From Phaeobacter porticola (GTDB lineage: Bacteria > Pseudomonadota > Alphaproteobacteria > Rhodobacterales > Rhodobacteraceae): 64,000 bases of DNA. The stretch is taken from positions 2,046,001 through 2,110,000 of the forward strand of contig NZ_CP016364.1 of the NCBI RefSeq assembly GCF_001888185.1, read 5' to 3'. Below the pieces are notes generated by a model. That model ran no database searches and was not told where the DNA came from. It saw only the letters and a list, made by a program, of their open reading frames with translations. This document shows, piece by piece, positions 46,379 to 55,370 of this stretch (positions are counted from its first letter, which is position 1; each line of letters begins with the position of its first letter). The translations under genes were made by a program, and so were the position numbers.

Positions 46379-47605
46379 CTATTCGCTGATGATCGCCTCA
46401 ACGGGAGCAAGCGTCAGGTCGCTAGCCTGAAGTTCGGCCACCAGCGTCGCCAGGGCGCTGTTGCGCGTCTCGCTGAGATTCGCGAGCGCAAAGCGTTCAG
46501 TGAGCGCATCAGAGGACAGCACGACATTTTTGGTGACCTGCCCGCGATCGCCGACCGGGCCATAGTGGGCGCCGTTCACCGCAAAATAGATCGCGCCACT
46601 TTCCCCGGTGCGCAACAGCGGCGCCTCTTCAGTGGCGGGAATCTCAAAGTGCTGCCCCGGCTCCATAATGGTTTCAAAGATCACACTGCCATCCGCAGCC
46701 GTCACCTGAACCCATGAGGGGCGCACTGCAACCATTTGCAAAGCAGGGTCAATGTCTTCCAAAACCTGCGGAATGGGGGATTGCGGCAATGCTGCGCTTA
46801 GGCTGGCGTCCGCCAGCGTCACAGACGGCAGTTCCGGCACCGCAAAATTGCCGAACCCACGCGGATCAACTGCGGCAATCGGGCCGTCACGCGGCACCAT
46901 CAACGGCACATCCAGCGCTTGCGGGCGATAGAGCCGGTCCAGCGCCTCAGCAGCGGGATCTTGATTCTGCACATCGTCGGCCCCGGCCACACCAGACAGC
47001 GGGTCCAGATCCGCAAGCACAATGGGAGGTTGATCAACAGGGGCCATCTGCACCTGCTGCACCTCTTTCAGCACCGCCCAGCCGCCATAGCCTATGCCAC
47101 CAATCAGCGCCACAAGCACCGCCAGTGACCCAAACGCGCGCAGATCGACCTGAGTTAGCAGACCACTGGACGATGGAACAAATGGGGTATTAGGTGAGGT
47201 AAAGGCATCACTGCGCATCCCGCCCATGCCAGAGGCAATCGGCGCACCAGCGGCTTTGCGAACCGAGGCTTCGGCAGACATGCCATGCGCCACCTGAAAG
47301 CCGCTTTCCTGACAGAAGGCATCAAAGGTGGTGTCAGGATTCATGTTGAGATAGCGCGCATAAGACCGCACGTAACCCGCGATAAAACCGGGGGTGTCAA
47401 ATACCGTGGGATCGGAATTCTCGATGGCTGCGATGTAGGACGCTTTGATCCGCAACTCCCGCTGCACATCCAGGAGCGACTTGCCCATGGTCGCGCGTTC
47501 GCCGCGCATGGTGTCGCCCAATCGAAGCTCGTAATCATCAAAGCTGCGAGGCCCTGTTGATTCGTCGTGCATCTTTGATTTGCGCTGAGTAAGGCGCCCG
47601 ATCAT
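46379..47605 (-). CDS. RodZ-like helix-turn-helix membrane protein (DUF4115)
   Basis: A 408-aa bitopic protein: an N-terminal cytoplasmic HTH_25 domain (DYELRLGDTMRGERATMGKSLLDVQRELRIKASYIAAIENSD), one TM segment (about 174-196, FGSLAVLVALIGGIGYGGW), a proline-rich periplasmic linker, and a C-terminal beta domain of the DUF4115 type (PSWVQVTAADGSVIFETIMEPGQHFEIP). This is the RodZ architecture; RodZ links MreB to the cell wall machinery. It precedes ispG, a common order in alphaproteobacteria. Confidence 0.87.
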   Translation of the reverse strand: MIGRLTQRKSKMHDESTGPRSFDDYELRLGDTMRGERATMGKSLLDVQRELRIKASYIAAIENSDPTVFDTPGFIAGYVRSYARYLNMNPDTTFDAFCQESGFQVAHGMSAEASVRKAAGAPIASGMGGMRSDAFTSPNTPFVPSSSGLLTQVDLRAFGSLAVLVALIGGIGYGGWAVLKEVQQVQMAPVDQPPIVLADLDPLSGVAGADDVQNQDPAAEALDRLYRPQALDVPLMVPRDGPIAAVDPRGFGNFAVPELPSVTLADASLSAALPQSPIPQVLEDIDPALQMVAVRPSWVQVTAADGSVIFETIMEPGQHFEIPATEEAPLLRTGESGAIYFAVNGAHYGPVGDRGQVTKNVVLSSDALTERFALANLSETRNSALATLVAELQASDLTLAPVEAIISE

Positions 47606-47736
47606 GCCTGCTGTCCCATTTTAGCCTGCCGCATTCGACATTTAGGACGTCGTGGAATCACATCTGCGACTCGCTTTGCGCCCTTTCATCAAAAACATAC
47701 TAGCATACCCTTACCAATTTGACACAGGTCTATGAT

Positions 47737-48960
47737 TTAGCCCGCCATTTCGGCACGATTCAGCGCACAATGGGACCAGAGCGCGTCCATTGCCTTGACC
47801 AGCGCGTCGATCTCTTTCGGACCATGAACCGGCGACGGGGTAAAGCGCAGCCGTTCGGTGCCGCGCGGCACTGTCGGGAAGTTGATCGGCTGCACATAAA
47901 TCCCGTGATCCGCCAGTATCATATCACTCAGCTTTTGGGTATGGACCGGGTTGCCCACGATGACGGGCACAATATGGCTGCCATGGTCGATGATCGGCAG
48001 GCCCAGGCCCTTCAAGCGCATCTTAAGGATACGGGCCTGCAACTGGTGCTGCTCACGCAATTCCGGTGCGGTCTTGAGATAGGCAACCGATGCCGCCGCC
48101 CCGGCGGCGACCGCAGGTGCCAATGATGTGGTAAAGATGAAACCCGGCGCATAAGAGCGTACCGCGTCACACATTTTTGCCGAAGCCGCGATATAGCCCC
48201 CCATCACGCCATAGGCTTTGGCCAAAGTGCCGTTCACGATATCAATGCGATCAGCCAGCCCGTCACGTTCCGCAACACCGCCACCACGCGCGCCATACAT
48301 ACCCACGGCGTGAACCTCATCCAGGTAGGTCAGCGCGCCGAATTCATCGGCCAGGTCACAGATCGCCTCAATCGGACCGAAATCGCCATCCATGGAATAG
48401 ATCGATTCAAAGGCGATCACTTTGGGCGCCTTCGGATCATCGGCTTCCAGCAGCTCGCGCAGATGGGCAACATCATTGTGGCGAAAAACACGTTTCGCCC
48501 CGCCATTGCGGCGCACGCCTTCGATCATCGAGGCATGGTTCAGCGCATCGGAATAGATGATCAAGCCGGGAAACAGTTTTGGCAGCGTGCTCAGCGTCGC
48601 ATCATTGGCGATATAGGCCGAAGTAAACAGCAGCGCCGCTTCTTTCTGGTGCAGATCGGCCAGCTCGGCTTCCAGCTGCTTGTGATAGACTGTGGTGCCC
48701 GAAATATTGCGGGTACCGCCGGATCCTGCGCCGGTGGCGTCAATCGCGCTATGCATGGCCTCCAGCACAACAGGGTGCTGCCCCATCCCCAGATAGTCAT
48801 TGCCACACCAGACTGTGATATCCTGTTTGCTGCCATCCGGGCGGGTCCAGACTGCATGTGGAAACTGGCCATTCTGCCGTTCGATGTCGATGAATGTCCG
48901 ATAGCGACCTTCCGTGTGAAGCTGGTCAATCGCTTGGTCGAGTTTCGCGGTATAGTCCAC
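47737..48960 (-). CDS. hemA: 5-aminolevulinate synthase
   Basis: A 407-aa PLP enzyme making 5-aminolevulinate from glycine and succinyl-CoA (C4 pathway to tetrapyrroles). I choose GTG at 48960 (reads VDYTAKLDQ), which has GGAG six bases upstream and yields the same length as the Rhodobacter HemA; the ATGs at 48972 and 48987 would add 4 or 9 residues. The PLP lysine is in [28 protein letters not shown] and [10 protein letters not shown] are conserved. An FNR-type box lies about 140 bases upstream, suggesting oxygen control. Confidence 0.95.
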   Translation of the reverse strand: MDYTAKLDQAIDQLHTEGRYRTFIDIERQNGQFPHAVWTRPDGSKQDITVWCGNDYLGMGQHPVVLEAMHSAIDATGAGSGGTRNISGTTVYHKQLEAELADLHQKEAALLFTSAYIANDATLSTLPKLFPGLIIYSDALNHASMIEGVRRNGGAKRVFRHNDVAHLRELLEADDPKAPKVIAFESIYSMDGDFGPIEAICDLADEFGALTYLDEVHAVGMYGARGGGVAERDGLADRIDIVNGTLAKAYGVMGGYIAASAKMCDAVRSYAPGFIFTTSLAPAVAAGAAASVAYLKTAPELREQHQLQARILKMRLKGLGLPIIDHGSHIVPVIVGNPVHTQKLSDMILADHGIYVQPINFPTVPRGTERLRFTPSPVHGPKEIDALVKAMDALWSHCALNRAEMAG

Positions 48961-49096
48961 CGGCGTCTCCATGGCATAGTGTGGCACCAGCGGATCTGGC
49001 GCGAGCTGTGGTCAGGCTAATATATTCACGTTACCGAATAGATAGCCCGAACCCTCCGTTTGATCAATCAAATACGCCGAGGGATCGGACACAGCC

Positions 49097-49110
49097 TTGA
49101 TGCAAGTCAA
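49097..49110. promoter_or_regulatory. FNR-type box upstream of hemA
   Basis: TTGATGCAAGTCAA differs at one position from TTGAT-N4-ATCAA. It is about 140 bases before the hemA start, a reasonable place for FnrL control of tetrapyrrole synthesis, which is established in Rhodobacter. A TTTGATCAATCAAA palindrome sits at 49059-49072, but its spacing does not fit FNR. Confidence 0.6.
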
Positions 49111-49274
49111 ATAGACCTTTGCGGGCCGGGCAGCAAGAATTGTAACGCCCATTTGACGCTACAATCCGACGCATCTGCGCCGACCCGGACCATGTCCGCC
49201 CTGCTCTGGCCCCTGCCGACAGGCGCTGTTAGGGTTCTGCAAACGCCAATCATAACAGCAGGAGCTCCCTGAAT

Positions 49275-50666
49275 ATGTCACTGAACGACGTCCTGGACCG
49301 GATCGATACCGATCTTGATGCCGCCACCCAACGGTTGATGGACTTGCTGCGCATCCAGTCAATTTCGACCGATCCGGCCTATAAGGAAGATTGCGACAAG
49401 GCCGCCGATTGGCTGGTAACCGACCTGCGCTCTATCGGGATTGACGCGGAAAAACGCGTCACGCCCGGCCATCCGATGGTGGTGGGCCACGTCGGCCCGC
49501 AGGACGCGGGCCTGCCGCATGTGCTGTTCTATGGTCATTACGACGTGCAGCCGGTGGATCCGCTGGACCTGTGGAAAACCCCGCCGTTTGAGCCGCAGCT
49601 GGAAGAGACCGCGCGCGGCACCGTCATCCGCGGTCGTGGGGCGTCTGATGACAAGGGTCAGCTGATGACCTTTGTCGAGGCCTGCCGTGCCTGGCAGGCG
49701 GTGAACGGCTCCCTGCCTTGCCGCATCACTTTCTTCTTTGAAGGCGAAGAAGAGAGCGGCTCGCCCTCGCTGGTGCCCTTCATGGAACAGCACGCCGCTG
49801 AGCTGAAGGCGGATCTGGCGCTGATCTGCGACACCTCCATGGTCTCGCGTGGCGTGCCCTCGATCTCCTCGCAGCTGCGCGGCATGCTGAAGGACGAATT
49901 CACCCTAATCGGCCCCCGGATTGATCTGCACTCTGGCCATTACGGTGGCCCCGGCCTCAACCCCCTGCGCGAACTCAGCCGCATCATTGCGTCGTTCTAC
50001 GATGAAGACACCGGCAAAGTCGCCGTCGATGGCTTCTATGACGGTGTGCATGAGGTGCCAGAGGACCAGCTGCGCCAGTGGGAGGGCTGCGGTTTTGAAG
50101 AGCAGGACTATCTCTCGAACGCAGGCTACACGCAGGCCCACGGAGAGAAGGACCGCTCTGTGCTGGAACAGCAATGGGCGCGTCCAACGCTGGAGGTGAA
50201 CGGCCTCTGGGGTGGCTATAATGGTGCCGGCTCAAAAACCGTGATCCCGTCTGAGGCCCATTGCAAGATCACCTGCCGTCTGGTCGGCGACATGGATCCG
50301 GACGCCCTGCGCCTGAAAATCCGCAAACATGTCGAGGACCGGCTGAAGCCCGACACCCAGGTAAAATGGGACAATGATCTGGAAGGTTCGCGCGCCTCGG
50401 TGATGAACATCTCCCGCCCCGAGTTCGAGGCCGCCCGGGGGGCGCTGTCGGATGAATGGAACCGCGAAGCGGTGTTCTGCGGCATGGGCGGGTCCATCCC
50501 GATTGCCGGTTTCTTCAAATCGATTCTGGGCATGGATGCGATGTTGATCGGCTTTGCCAATGAGGATGACGCGATCCACTCCCCCAATGAGAAATACGAT
50601 CTGGAAAGTTTCCACAAAGGCATCCGCTCCTGGGCCCGCGTGCTGGATGCGCTGACCAAGACATAA
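49275..50666 (+). CDS. M20-family dipeptidase
   Basis: A 463-aa zinc peptidase. Metal ligands and catalytic residues are in FYGHYDVQPVDP (His, Asp), RGRGASDDKGQLM (bridging Asp), FFFEGEEESGSPSL (Glu-Glu) and the C-terminal HSPNEKYDLESF (His). This is the CNDP/PepV-like dipeptidase branch, with a lid/dimerisation domain in the middle (about 190-340). Acts on dipeptides or N-acyl dipeptides in the cytoplasm. AGGAG precedes the ATG. Confidence 0.92.
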   Translation: MSLNDVLDRIDTDLDAATQRLMDLLRIQSISTDPAYKEDCDKAADWLVTDLRSIGIDAEKRVTPGHPMVVGHVGPQDAGLPHVLFYGHYDVQPVDPLDLWKTPPFEPQLEETARGTVIRGRGASDDKGQLMTFVEACRAWQAVNGSLPCRITFFFEGEEESGSPSLVPFMEQHAAELKADLALICDTSMVSRGVPSISSQLRGMLKDEFTLIGPRIDLHSGHYGGPGLNPLRELSRIIASFYDEDTGKVAVDGFYDGVHEVPEDQLRQWEGCGFEEQDYLSNAGYTQAHGEKDRSVLEQQWARPTLEVNGLWGGYNGAGSKTVIPSEAHCKITCRLVGDMDPDALRLKIRKHVEDRLKPDTQVKWDNDLEGSRASVMNISRPEFEAARGALSDEWNREAVFCGMGGSIPIAGFFKSILGMDAMLIGFANEDDAIHSPNEKYDLESFHKGIRSWARVLDALTKT

Positions 50667-50751
50667 CAGAACCAGTGGTGTGCGCCCCGGCGCGCACCAC
50701 AGACCTCCCCCTCAAGCAGATCGAAGGCGCGAACATATATCGCCACAAACG

Positions 50752-50774
50752 CAAAAACCCTTCCGAAGAAGGGT
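50752..50774 (-). terminator. Terminator of the tRNA-Asp cluster
   Basis: On the minus strand: ACCCTTC, TTCG tetraloop, GAAGGGT, then TTTT. It directly follows the 3' end of the last tRNA-Asp gene (50804). Confidence 0.82.
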
Positions 50775-50803
50775 GCGTTCATCCACAAAGTTAGGGAAGA
50801 AAG

Positions 50804-50880
50804 TGGCGCGGTTGACGGGGCTCGAACCCGCGACCCCCGGCGTGACAGGCCGGTACTCTAACCAACTGAGCTACAACCGC
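50804..50880 (-). tRNA. tRNA-Asp (GTC), copy 1
   Basis: 77 bases with encoded CCA. Acceptor stem GCGGTTG/CAACCGC, anticodon loop CTGTCAC, T-loop GGTTCGAGCC. Identical to the copies at 50968-51044 and 51095-51171. Confidence 0.96.
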
Positions 50881-50967
50881 GCATGAGCCTTTCGGCAAAT
50901 CAGACGCAGGCGCCTGACATATGTTCCCCTCCGGGGCGGGCCCTGAACGTCAGGGCAGATTTGAAAG

Positions 50968-51044
50968 TGGCGCGGTTGACGGGGCTCGAACCCGCGACCC
51001 CCGGCGTGACAGGCCGGTACTCTAACCAACTGAGCTACAACCGC
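50968..51044 (-). tRNA. tRNA-Asp (GTC), copy 2
   Basis: Identical 77-base copy, 87 bases from copy 1, with encoded CCA and anticodon GTC in the same cloverleaf. Confidence 0.96.
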
Positions 51045-51094
51045 GCATTTACTTTCATCTGGATCCCTTAACCCGGATCCGGGGCGGACAGCAG

Positions 51095-51171
51095 TGGCGC
51101 GGTTGACGGGGCTCGAACCCGCGACCCCCGGCGTGACAGGCCGGTACTCTAACCAACTGAGCTACAACCGC
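51095..51171 (-). tRNA. tRNA-Asp (GTC), copy 3
   Basis: Third identical 77-base copy, 50 bases from copy 2. As the cluster is read on the minus strand, this copy is the promoter-proximal one. Confidence 0.96.
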
Positions 51172-51475
51172 TTGCTGTTCCATCCAACGTCGCCGCTGAA
51201 TGTTGGGCTGTAATATTCGCAGCACGGAGGGATCGTCAAGCAGTGTTTTGGCATTTTCCATCGTTTCGGTGAAAAAAATGCGCACGCCCCCCACGGAACA
51301 TCTTAAGTTTCTGTTTTTACAATATTTCCAAGGCGGATCAACGATTTGAGCCTGATATAGCCACGGGTCCGCCAGACAAGACGGAGGTTCAGGCCAAATG
51401 GAAGACGAACTACAACAGAACACACCGCATCAGGCTTGTGTTTAATGGTAGAGCAGATTGATCTTAAGGGGGAAA
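51172..51475. other. Spacer between tRNA-Asp and tRNA-Val
   Basis: About 300 bases containing the presumed promoter of the tRNA-Asp cluster. No gene or conserved structure was recognised. Confidence 0.4.
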
Positions 51476-51551
<76 letters not shown>

Positions 51552-51628
51552 GGTGAGCGGGGATTTAGAGAATGCGCACGCTGGACGCAAGAGGTAAATC
51601 GCAGAAATCTGCGAAAAAAGTCATTGCC

Positions 51629-52198
51629 TCAGCGCAGCACCTGCTCGCCCCCGTCAGACAGCTGATAAATACAGCCCTGCTCGTTGGGCAGCGCCGCCAT
51701 ATCAGCGCGCGACAACCCGCAGATCAACCCGCGCAACACCTGCCCCCATAACCCATGTGCCACCACGACGGCAGGTTCCTTCAGACCGGCCAGGAAATCT
51801 TGAATACGGGCCTGAAACGCCGCGAACCCCTCGCCCTCAGGTGCGGCGCAGAACAGATCAAGGTTCAACGGGTTGGTGGCATAGATATCCGGGTAACGCG
51901 CTGCGACCTCTGCGCGTGTCATGCCCTGAAACACCCCTGCCTGCGCTTCAGCCAGCCGCGTGTCCGTCACAAAGGGGTGCGACCCCAAAGCAATCTTCGC
52001 CGTCTGCTGCGCCCGCCCCAAAGGCGACACATAGCAGGCAGGCCCCCGCGCCAGGATCGGCGCCATCAACGCCGCCTGTTGATGCGCGTGCCTGATCCCC
52101 AAGGGGCTGAGTTGCGATTCCAGCTGTCCCTGAATGCGCCCTTCCGCGTTCCACTCTGTCTGCCCGTGTCGCAGAAACCAGATCGTCGGATATGTCAT
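51629..52198 (-). CDS. Histidine phosphatase family protein
   Basis: A 189-aa phosphoglycerate mutase-like protein. The catalytic RHG motif is in WFLRHGQTEWNAEGRIQGQ; SPLGRAQQTAKIA carries the second basic residue and VVVAHGLWGQVLR the C-terminal His. The start at 52198 (MTYPTIWFLRHG) brings the strand before RHG to the N-terminus as in the family; the extension to 52228 is unlikely. Substrate unknown; many relatives are general phosphatases. It lies between two tRNA-Val genes. Confidence 0.88.
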   Translation of the reverse strand: MTYPTIWFLRHGQTEWNAEGRIQGQLESQLSPLGIRHAHQQAALMAPILARGPACYVSPLGRAQQTAKIALGSHPFVTDTRLAEAQAGVFQGMTRAEVAARYPDIYATNPLNLDLFCAAPEGEGFAAFQARIQDFLAGLKEPAVVVAHGLWGQVLRGLICGLSRADMAALPNEQGCIYQLSDGGEQVLR

Positions 52199-52343
52199 GC
52201 CTGCCCTCGTCCGTTTTGCGCCACGCAAGGGCGCGTGCCCAACACCTATTCAGGTTTGCACAGACTGAGAAGCCCGAAGGCAAAAGCGCGACACCATGAC
52301 AGGCCATTGACGGTCGTCAAAAAATCATAGCGAACTAAGAGAA

Positions 52344-52418
52344 TGGTGGGTGATAAGAGATTTGAACTCCTGACATCTTCGATGTGAACGAAGCGCTCTA
52401 CCACTGAGCTAATCACCC
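52344..52418 (-). tRNA. tRNA-Val (CAC)
   Basis: 75 bases with encoded CCA. Acceptor GGGTGAT/ATCACCC, anticodon loop TTCACAT giving CAC, T-arm GGAGTTCAAATCTC. It differs from the TAC isoacceptor at 51476-51551 in many positions. Confidence 0.95.
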
Positions 52419-52567
52419 TTGATGGCGGTATTATCGCCCACCGCCTGCCGCTGCAAGAGGGCCGCCGCGAAAAAATCTTCCCAGCTGCAATTTTCCCCGT
52501 CCAATGCCGCAGCCATGCTGCCGTCTGTATCGCTATTCCAGCCTGGCCCGGTCGAACCGATCCCTGC

Positions 52568-53023
52568 CTATCCCGAGGGCAGCACATTGCGGCGGATCAT
52601 CGTGCGCAGGGTAAAGCTGGAGCGCGTGTTGCGGATCCCCGACACGCGCATCAGCCTATGTTCCAGAAACTGGTCGAAATCCGCCAAATCCTGCGCCACC
52701 ACCCGCAAAAGAATGTCGCGACTTCCGGTCATCAGATAGCATTCCATGACCTGATCAAAGCGCCGCACTGCCGCTTCAAAGGCCTGCAAGGCCGCGGTCG
52801 ATTGGTGCTCCAGTTCGACCTCGACGAAAATCGTAACAGGCAGGCCAACGGCCGCCTGATCCACCCGCGCTGCATAACCCGAAATAACGCCGCTGCCCTC
52901 CAGGTTGGCCACCCGCCGCGCGCAAGGGGTTGCGGACAGGCCGACCGTCTCCGCCAGCTCAGCAATCTTGATGCGCCCATTCTCCTGAAGAGCGGCAACA
53001 ATCTTGCGATCTATCTTATCCAC
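52568..53023 (-). CDS. Lrp/AsnC-family regulator
   Basis: A 151-aa protein from the GTG at 53023, with GAGGG upstream; a GTG at 53044 is possible. The N-terminal HTH (DRKIVAALQENGRIKIAELAETVGLSATPCARRVANLEGSG) and C-terminal RAM/AsnC ligand domain (VTIFVEVELEHQSTAALQAFE, CYLMTGSRDILLRVV) are standard. It is divergent from leucine dehydrogenase, so it probably activates or represses branched-chain amino acid catabolism in response to an amino acid. Confidence 0.9.
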   Translation of the reverse strand: MDKIDRKIVAALQENGRIKIAELAETVGLSATPCARRVANLEGSGVISGYAARVDQAAVGLPVTIFVEVELEHQSTAALQAFEAAVRRFDQVMECYLMTGSRDILLRVVAQDLADFDQFLEHRLMRVSGIRNTRSSFTLRTMIRRNVLPSG

Positions 53024-53152
53024 GTCTTTTCCCTCAGTTTTCACGCCAAATTAGAGAAAAGCTTCAAAATATGCAACATTGACAACATAGTTTGGAGGAA
53101 ACAGGCGGATCTCCAGCTGTATTCTCTGCCGAAATGGAGGAGCAATCCAAAA

Positions 53153-54208
53153 ATGACAGCCACAATCACCCCCGTCGCCACCTCGACACATGAAGAAATC
53201 TACCGGGTCGAGGATGCCTCGGTTGGCCTCACTGGTTTTATTGCCGTGCATTCCACCCTGCTTGGGCCGGCGGCAGGTGGGTTGCGGATGCGTCCCTACG
53301 CCAGCGCCGAAGAGGCCCTGACCGATGTCAAGCGTCTGAGCGAAGGCATGACCTATAAGAACGCGGCTGCAGGTCTCGCGCTTGGCGGTGGCAAAGCGGT
53401 GATCATCGGCGACCCTGTGACCCAGAAAACACCCGAGCTGCTGCGCGCCTTTGCCCGCGCAATCGACAATCTGGATGGCCGCTACATCACCGCCGAAGAT
53501 ATGGGCATGAGCCCCGAAGATATGGCGATCCTGGCCGAGGAAACCACCTCCGTCGCCGGGTTGGCCGATGGGGAATACGCCTCCGGCGATCCCTCCCCCA
53601 TCACTGCGCGTGGCATCTTCAACGCCATCCGTACCGCATGGGAGCATAAGACGGGTCAGATCGACCTCACCGATCGGGTTGTCTCCGTTCAGGGTCTGGG
53701 TCACGTGGGCTGGTACCTCTGCGACTTCCTCAACAAGGCCGGTGCCAAACTGATCGTCACCGATGTGAACACGGCGCAGGTCACCCGCGCGGTCGAGGCC
53801 TTCGGTGCCACAGCCGTCGCCCCGGATGAGATCTATGCGGTTGAGGCGGATATCTTTGCCCCCTGCGCCATTGGCGGCATCCTCAACAGCGACACCATCC
53901 CGCAGCTGAAGGTGGCTCTGGTGGCCGGTGGCGCCAACAACCAGCTGGCCTCCTCCGAGGACGCAACCGCACTGCACAAGCGCGGCATTCTCTACGCCCC
54001 CGATTTCGTTGCCAATGGTGGCGGCATCATCAATGTGGCGACAGAGATCCAGAAAATCAGCAACCGCAACAGCTTTGTCGCGGACCGGCTGGAGGCGCTT
54101 GAGGTGACCATGGCTGCGATCCTGACGCAGGCGGCCGCAGATGATGTCAGCCCCGACGCCGTCGCCATCGCCACCGTACAGGCCAAAATGGCGCCGAAAG
54201 CCGCCTAA
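53153..54208 (+). CDS. Leucine dehydrogenase (Glu/Leu/Phe/Val dehydrogenase)
   Basis: A 351-aa NAD-dependent amino acid dehydrogenase. Substrate-binding and catalytic lysines are in MTYKNAAAGLALGGGKAVI and the NAD domain begins VVSVQGLGHVGWYLCDFL (GxGxxG). The GPAAGGLRMRPY and ITAEDMGMSPEDM segments match leucine dehydrogenases rather than hexameric glutamate dehydrogenases. It deaminates leucine, isoleucine or valine. GGAGG lies 11 bases upstream of the ATG. Control by the divergent Lrp protein is likely. Confidence 0.9.
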   Translation: MTATITPVATSTHEEIYRVEDASVGLTGFIAVHSTLLGPAAGGLRMRPYASAEEALTDVKRLSEGMTYKNAAAGLALGGGKAVIIGDPVTQKTPELLRAFARAIDNLDGRYITAEDMGMSPEDMAILAEETTSVAGLADGEYASGDPSPITARGIFNAIRTAWEHKTGQIDLTDRVVSVQGLGHVGWYLCDFLNKAGAKLIVTDVNTAQVTRAVEAFGATAVAPDEIYAVEADIFAPCAIGGILNSDTIPQLKVALVAGGANNQLASSEDATALHKRGILYAPDFVANGGGIINVATEIQKISNRNSFVADRLEALEVTMAAILTQAAADDVSPDAVAIATVQAKMAPKAA

Positions 54209-54330
54209 GCCACGGAAACACCATTCAACGCGCCCCCTTCTGTGGGGCCGTCAACCAACCCCGCCACCAAAGAGCGGGCGCCAGACGGAAGCCCCCCTAT
54301 CTAGTCGGGGGGAGATACGACCAAACAGAG

Positions 54331-54358
54331 AGGGCAGCCCAGATGGGTTGCCCTTTTT
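54331..54358 (+). terminator. Terminator after leucine dehydrogenase
   Basis: AGGGCAGCCCA, short loop, TGGGTTGCCCT (one G-T pair), then TTTTT. Confidence 0.8.
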
Positions 54359-54455
54359 GTGCCCAGCGGATCCACCCTGCAGACAGGCGTTGAACCAAAC
54401 CGCCCTTCAGGCGTTTGATGACAGCAGCACAAAAGAACACCCAAAGGAGAACCGC

Positions 54456-54728
54456 ATGTCCCTGTTCCACCCCGACAATCGCAACCGCAGTGATCGACAC
54501 AAAAAGATCTACGCCTATTGCGAAATCGCCTACACCATTGTCGATGTCTCGGCTGCGGTGCTGTTCGTGGTGGGCAGTATGCTGTTTTTTCAGGACTCCA
54601 CGACCTATGTCGGCACCTGGCTGTTTCTGATCGGATCAATGCTCTTTGGACTGCGCCCGACCATCAAACTCTACCGCGAATATGCCTATCTGCGGCTGGG
54701 CGACTATGAGGACATCACCCGTCAGTGA
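54456..54728 (+). CDS. YrhK-domain membrane protein
   Basis: A 90-aa protein with two helices (about 24-46 and 52-68). The second carries the YrhK-like pattern TWLFLIGSMLFGLRPTIKL. AAAGGAGAACC precedes the ATG. An upstream open frame is not coding. YrhK domains are of unknown function. The charged N-terminus (FHPDNRNRSDRHKK) is cytoplasmic by the positive-inside rule. Confidence 0.78.
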   Translation: MSLFHPDNRNRSDRHKKIYAYCEIAYTIVDVSAAVLFVVGSMLFFQDSTTYVGTWLFLIGSMLFGLRPTIKLYREYAYLRLGDYEDITRQ

Positions 54729-54929
54729 CATAGCGCCGCCTGCGGGTCGTCCAAAGCTCACCTTCAGTGGATAGGCCCATTACAAATGTGTTGAAGTGTT
54801 AAATCAAGCGCGCAACGTACCCAGAGCCGAAAGCCTGCCTCTGAGTAGACCTCTGCAAAGATTTTGCCAGTTTGAACGTCACACGCGCCTACGTTCGCGC
54901 AAAAGATTACAATGGTAGCTTTTGGGGCA

Positions 54930-55301
54930 TCAAACTATTGGCGCGCTTACATCTACCGCCGTGCCAGCCGGATCTCTCAGCATCAGACGCCTTTGACCGT
55001 AAGGTAAGTTGGTCGGCCCTTCGATGATTTCAGCCTTCATATCGATAGCGCGCTTGTGCACGTTTTCGACAGACTCAACAACAAAGGTCAGGACGATACC
55101 GGAAGGATCGGCAGTCATGCCAACGGGGATTGTCTTGTGGCTGTGATCTAAAACTCCAAGCTCGAAACCCGGCATGTCGTCATGAGACAAAATCACAAAC
55201 CAGCCGAAGTCGCCGGTGCGCTTCATGCCAAGTAGATCTTCATAGAACTGCGCTGTGGCAGAGACATCGCTGGTCAGTATGTTTGAAAAAGCGCGGTTCA
55301 T
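54930..55301 (-). CDS. VOC-family protein under TetR control
   Basis: A 123-aa glyoxalase/bleomycin-resistance-like protein: NRAFSNILTSDVSATAQFYEDLLGMKRTGDFGW at the start and RRLMLRDPAGTAVDVSAPIV at the end, one VOC repeat pair. GAGGGAACC precedes the ATG. It is divergent from a TetR regulator, with a twin 14-bp operator in the 70-base gap. The substrate or drug is unknown. Confidence 0.85.
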   Translation of the reverse strand: MNRAFSNILTSDVSATAQFYEDLLGMKRTGDFGWFVILSHDDMPGFELGVLDHSHKTIPVGMTADPSGIVLTFVVESVENVHKRAIDMKAEIIEGPTNLPYGQRRLMLRDPAGTAVDVSAPIV

Positions 55302-55321
55302 GATCAGGTTCCCTCGTCAGC

Positions 55322-55361
55322 ATACATATGTGTATCTTGCCTACAGAATACATATGTGTAT
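55322..55361. promoter_or_regulatory. Twin operator ATACATATGTGTAT
   Basis: The 14-base near-palindrome occurs exactly twice, at 55322-55335 and 55348-55361, 26 bases apart (close to 2.5 helical turns), between the VOC and TetR starts. It overlaps the space for both promoters, as expected for an autoregulated TetR repressor. Confidence 0.78.
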
Positions 55362-55370
55362 GTCTAGGTG

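Noticed and set aside
48961-48987. Longer hemA start codons
   Set aside because: GTG at 48960 has better spacing to GGAG and matches the known 407-aa length.
49059-49072. TTTGATCAATCAAA as an FNR site
   Set aside because: Half-sites are separated by two bases instead of four; the site at 49097 fits better.
50804-51171. Repeated RLTGLEPATPGVTGRYSNQLSYN peptides as a protein repeat
   Set aside because: They are translations of the antisense strand of tRNA-Asp genes.
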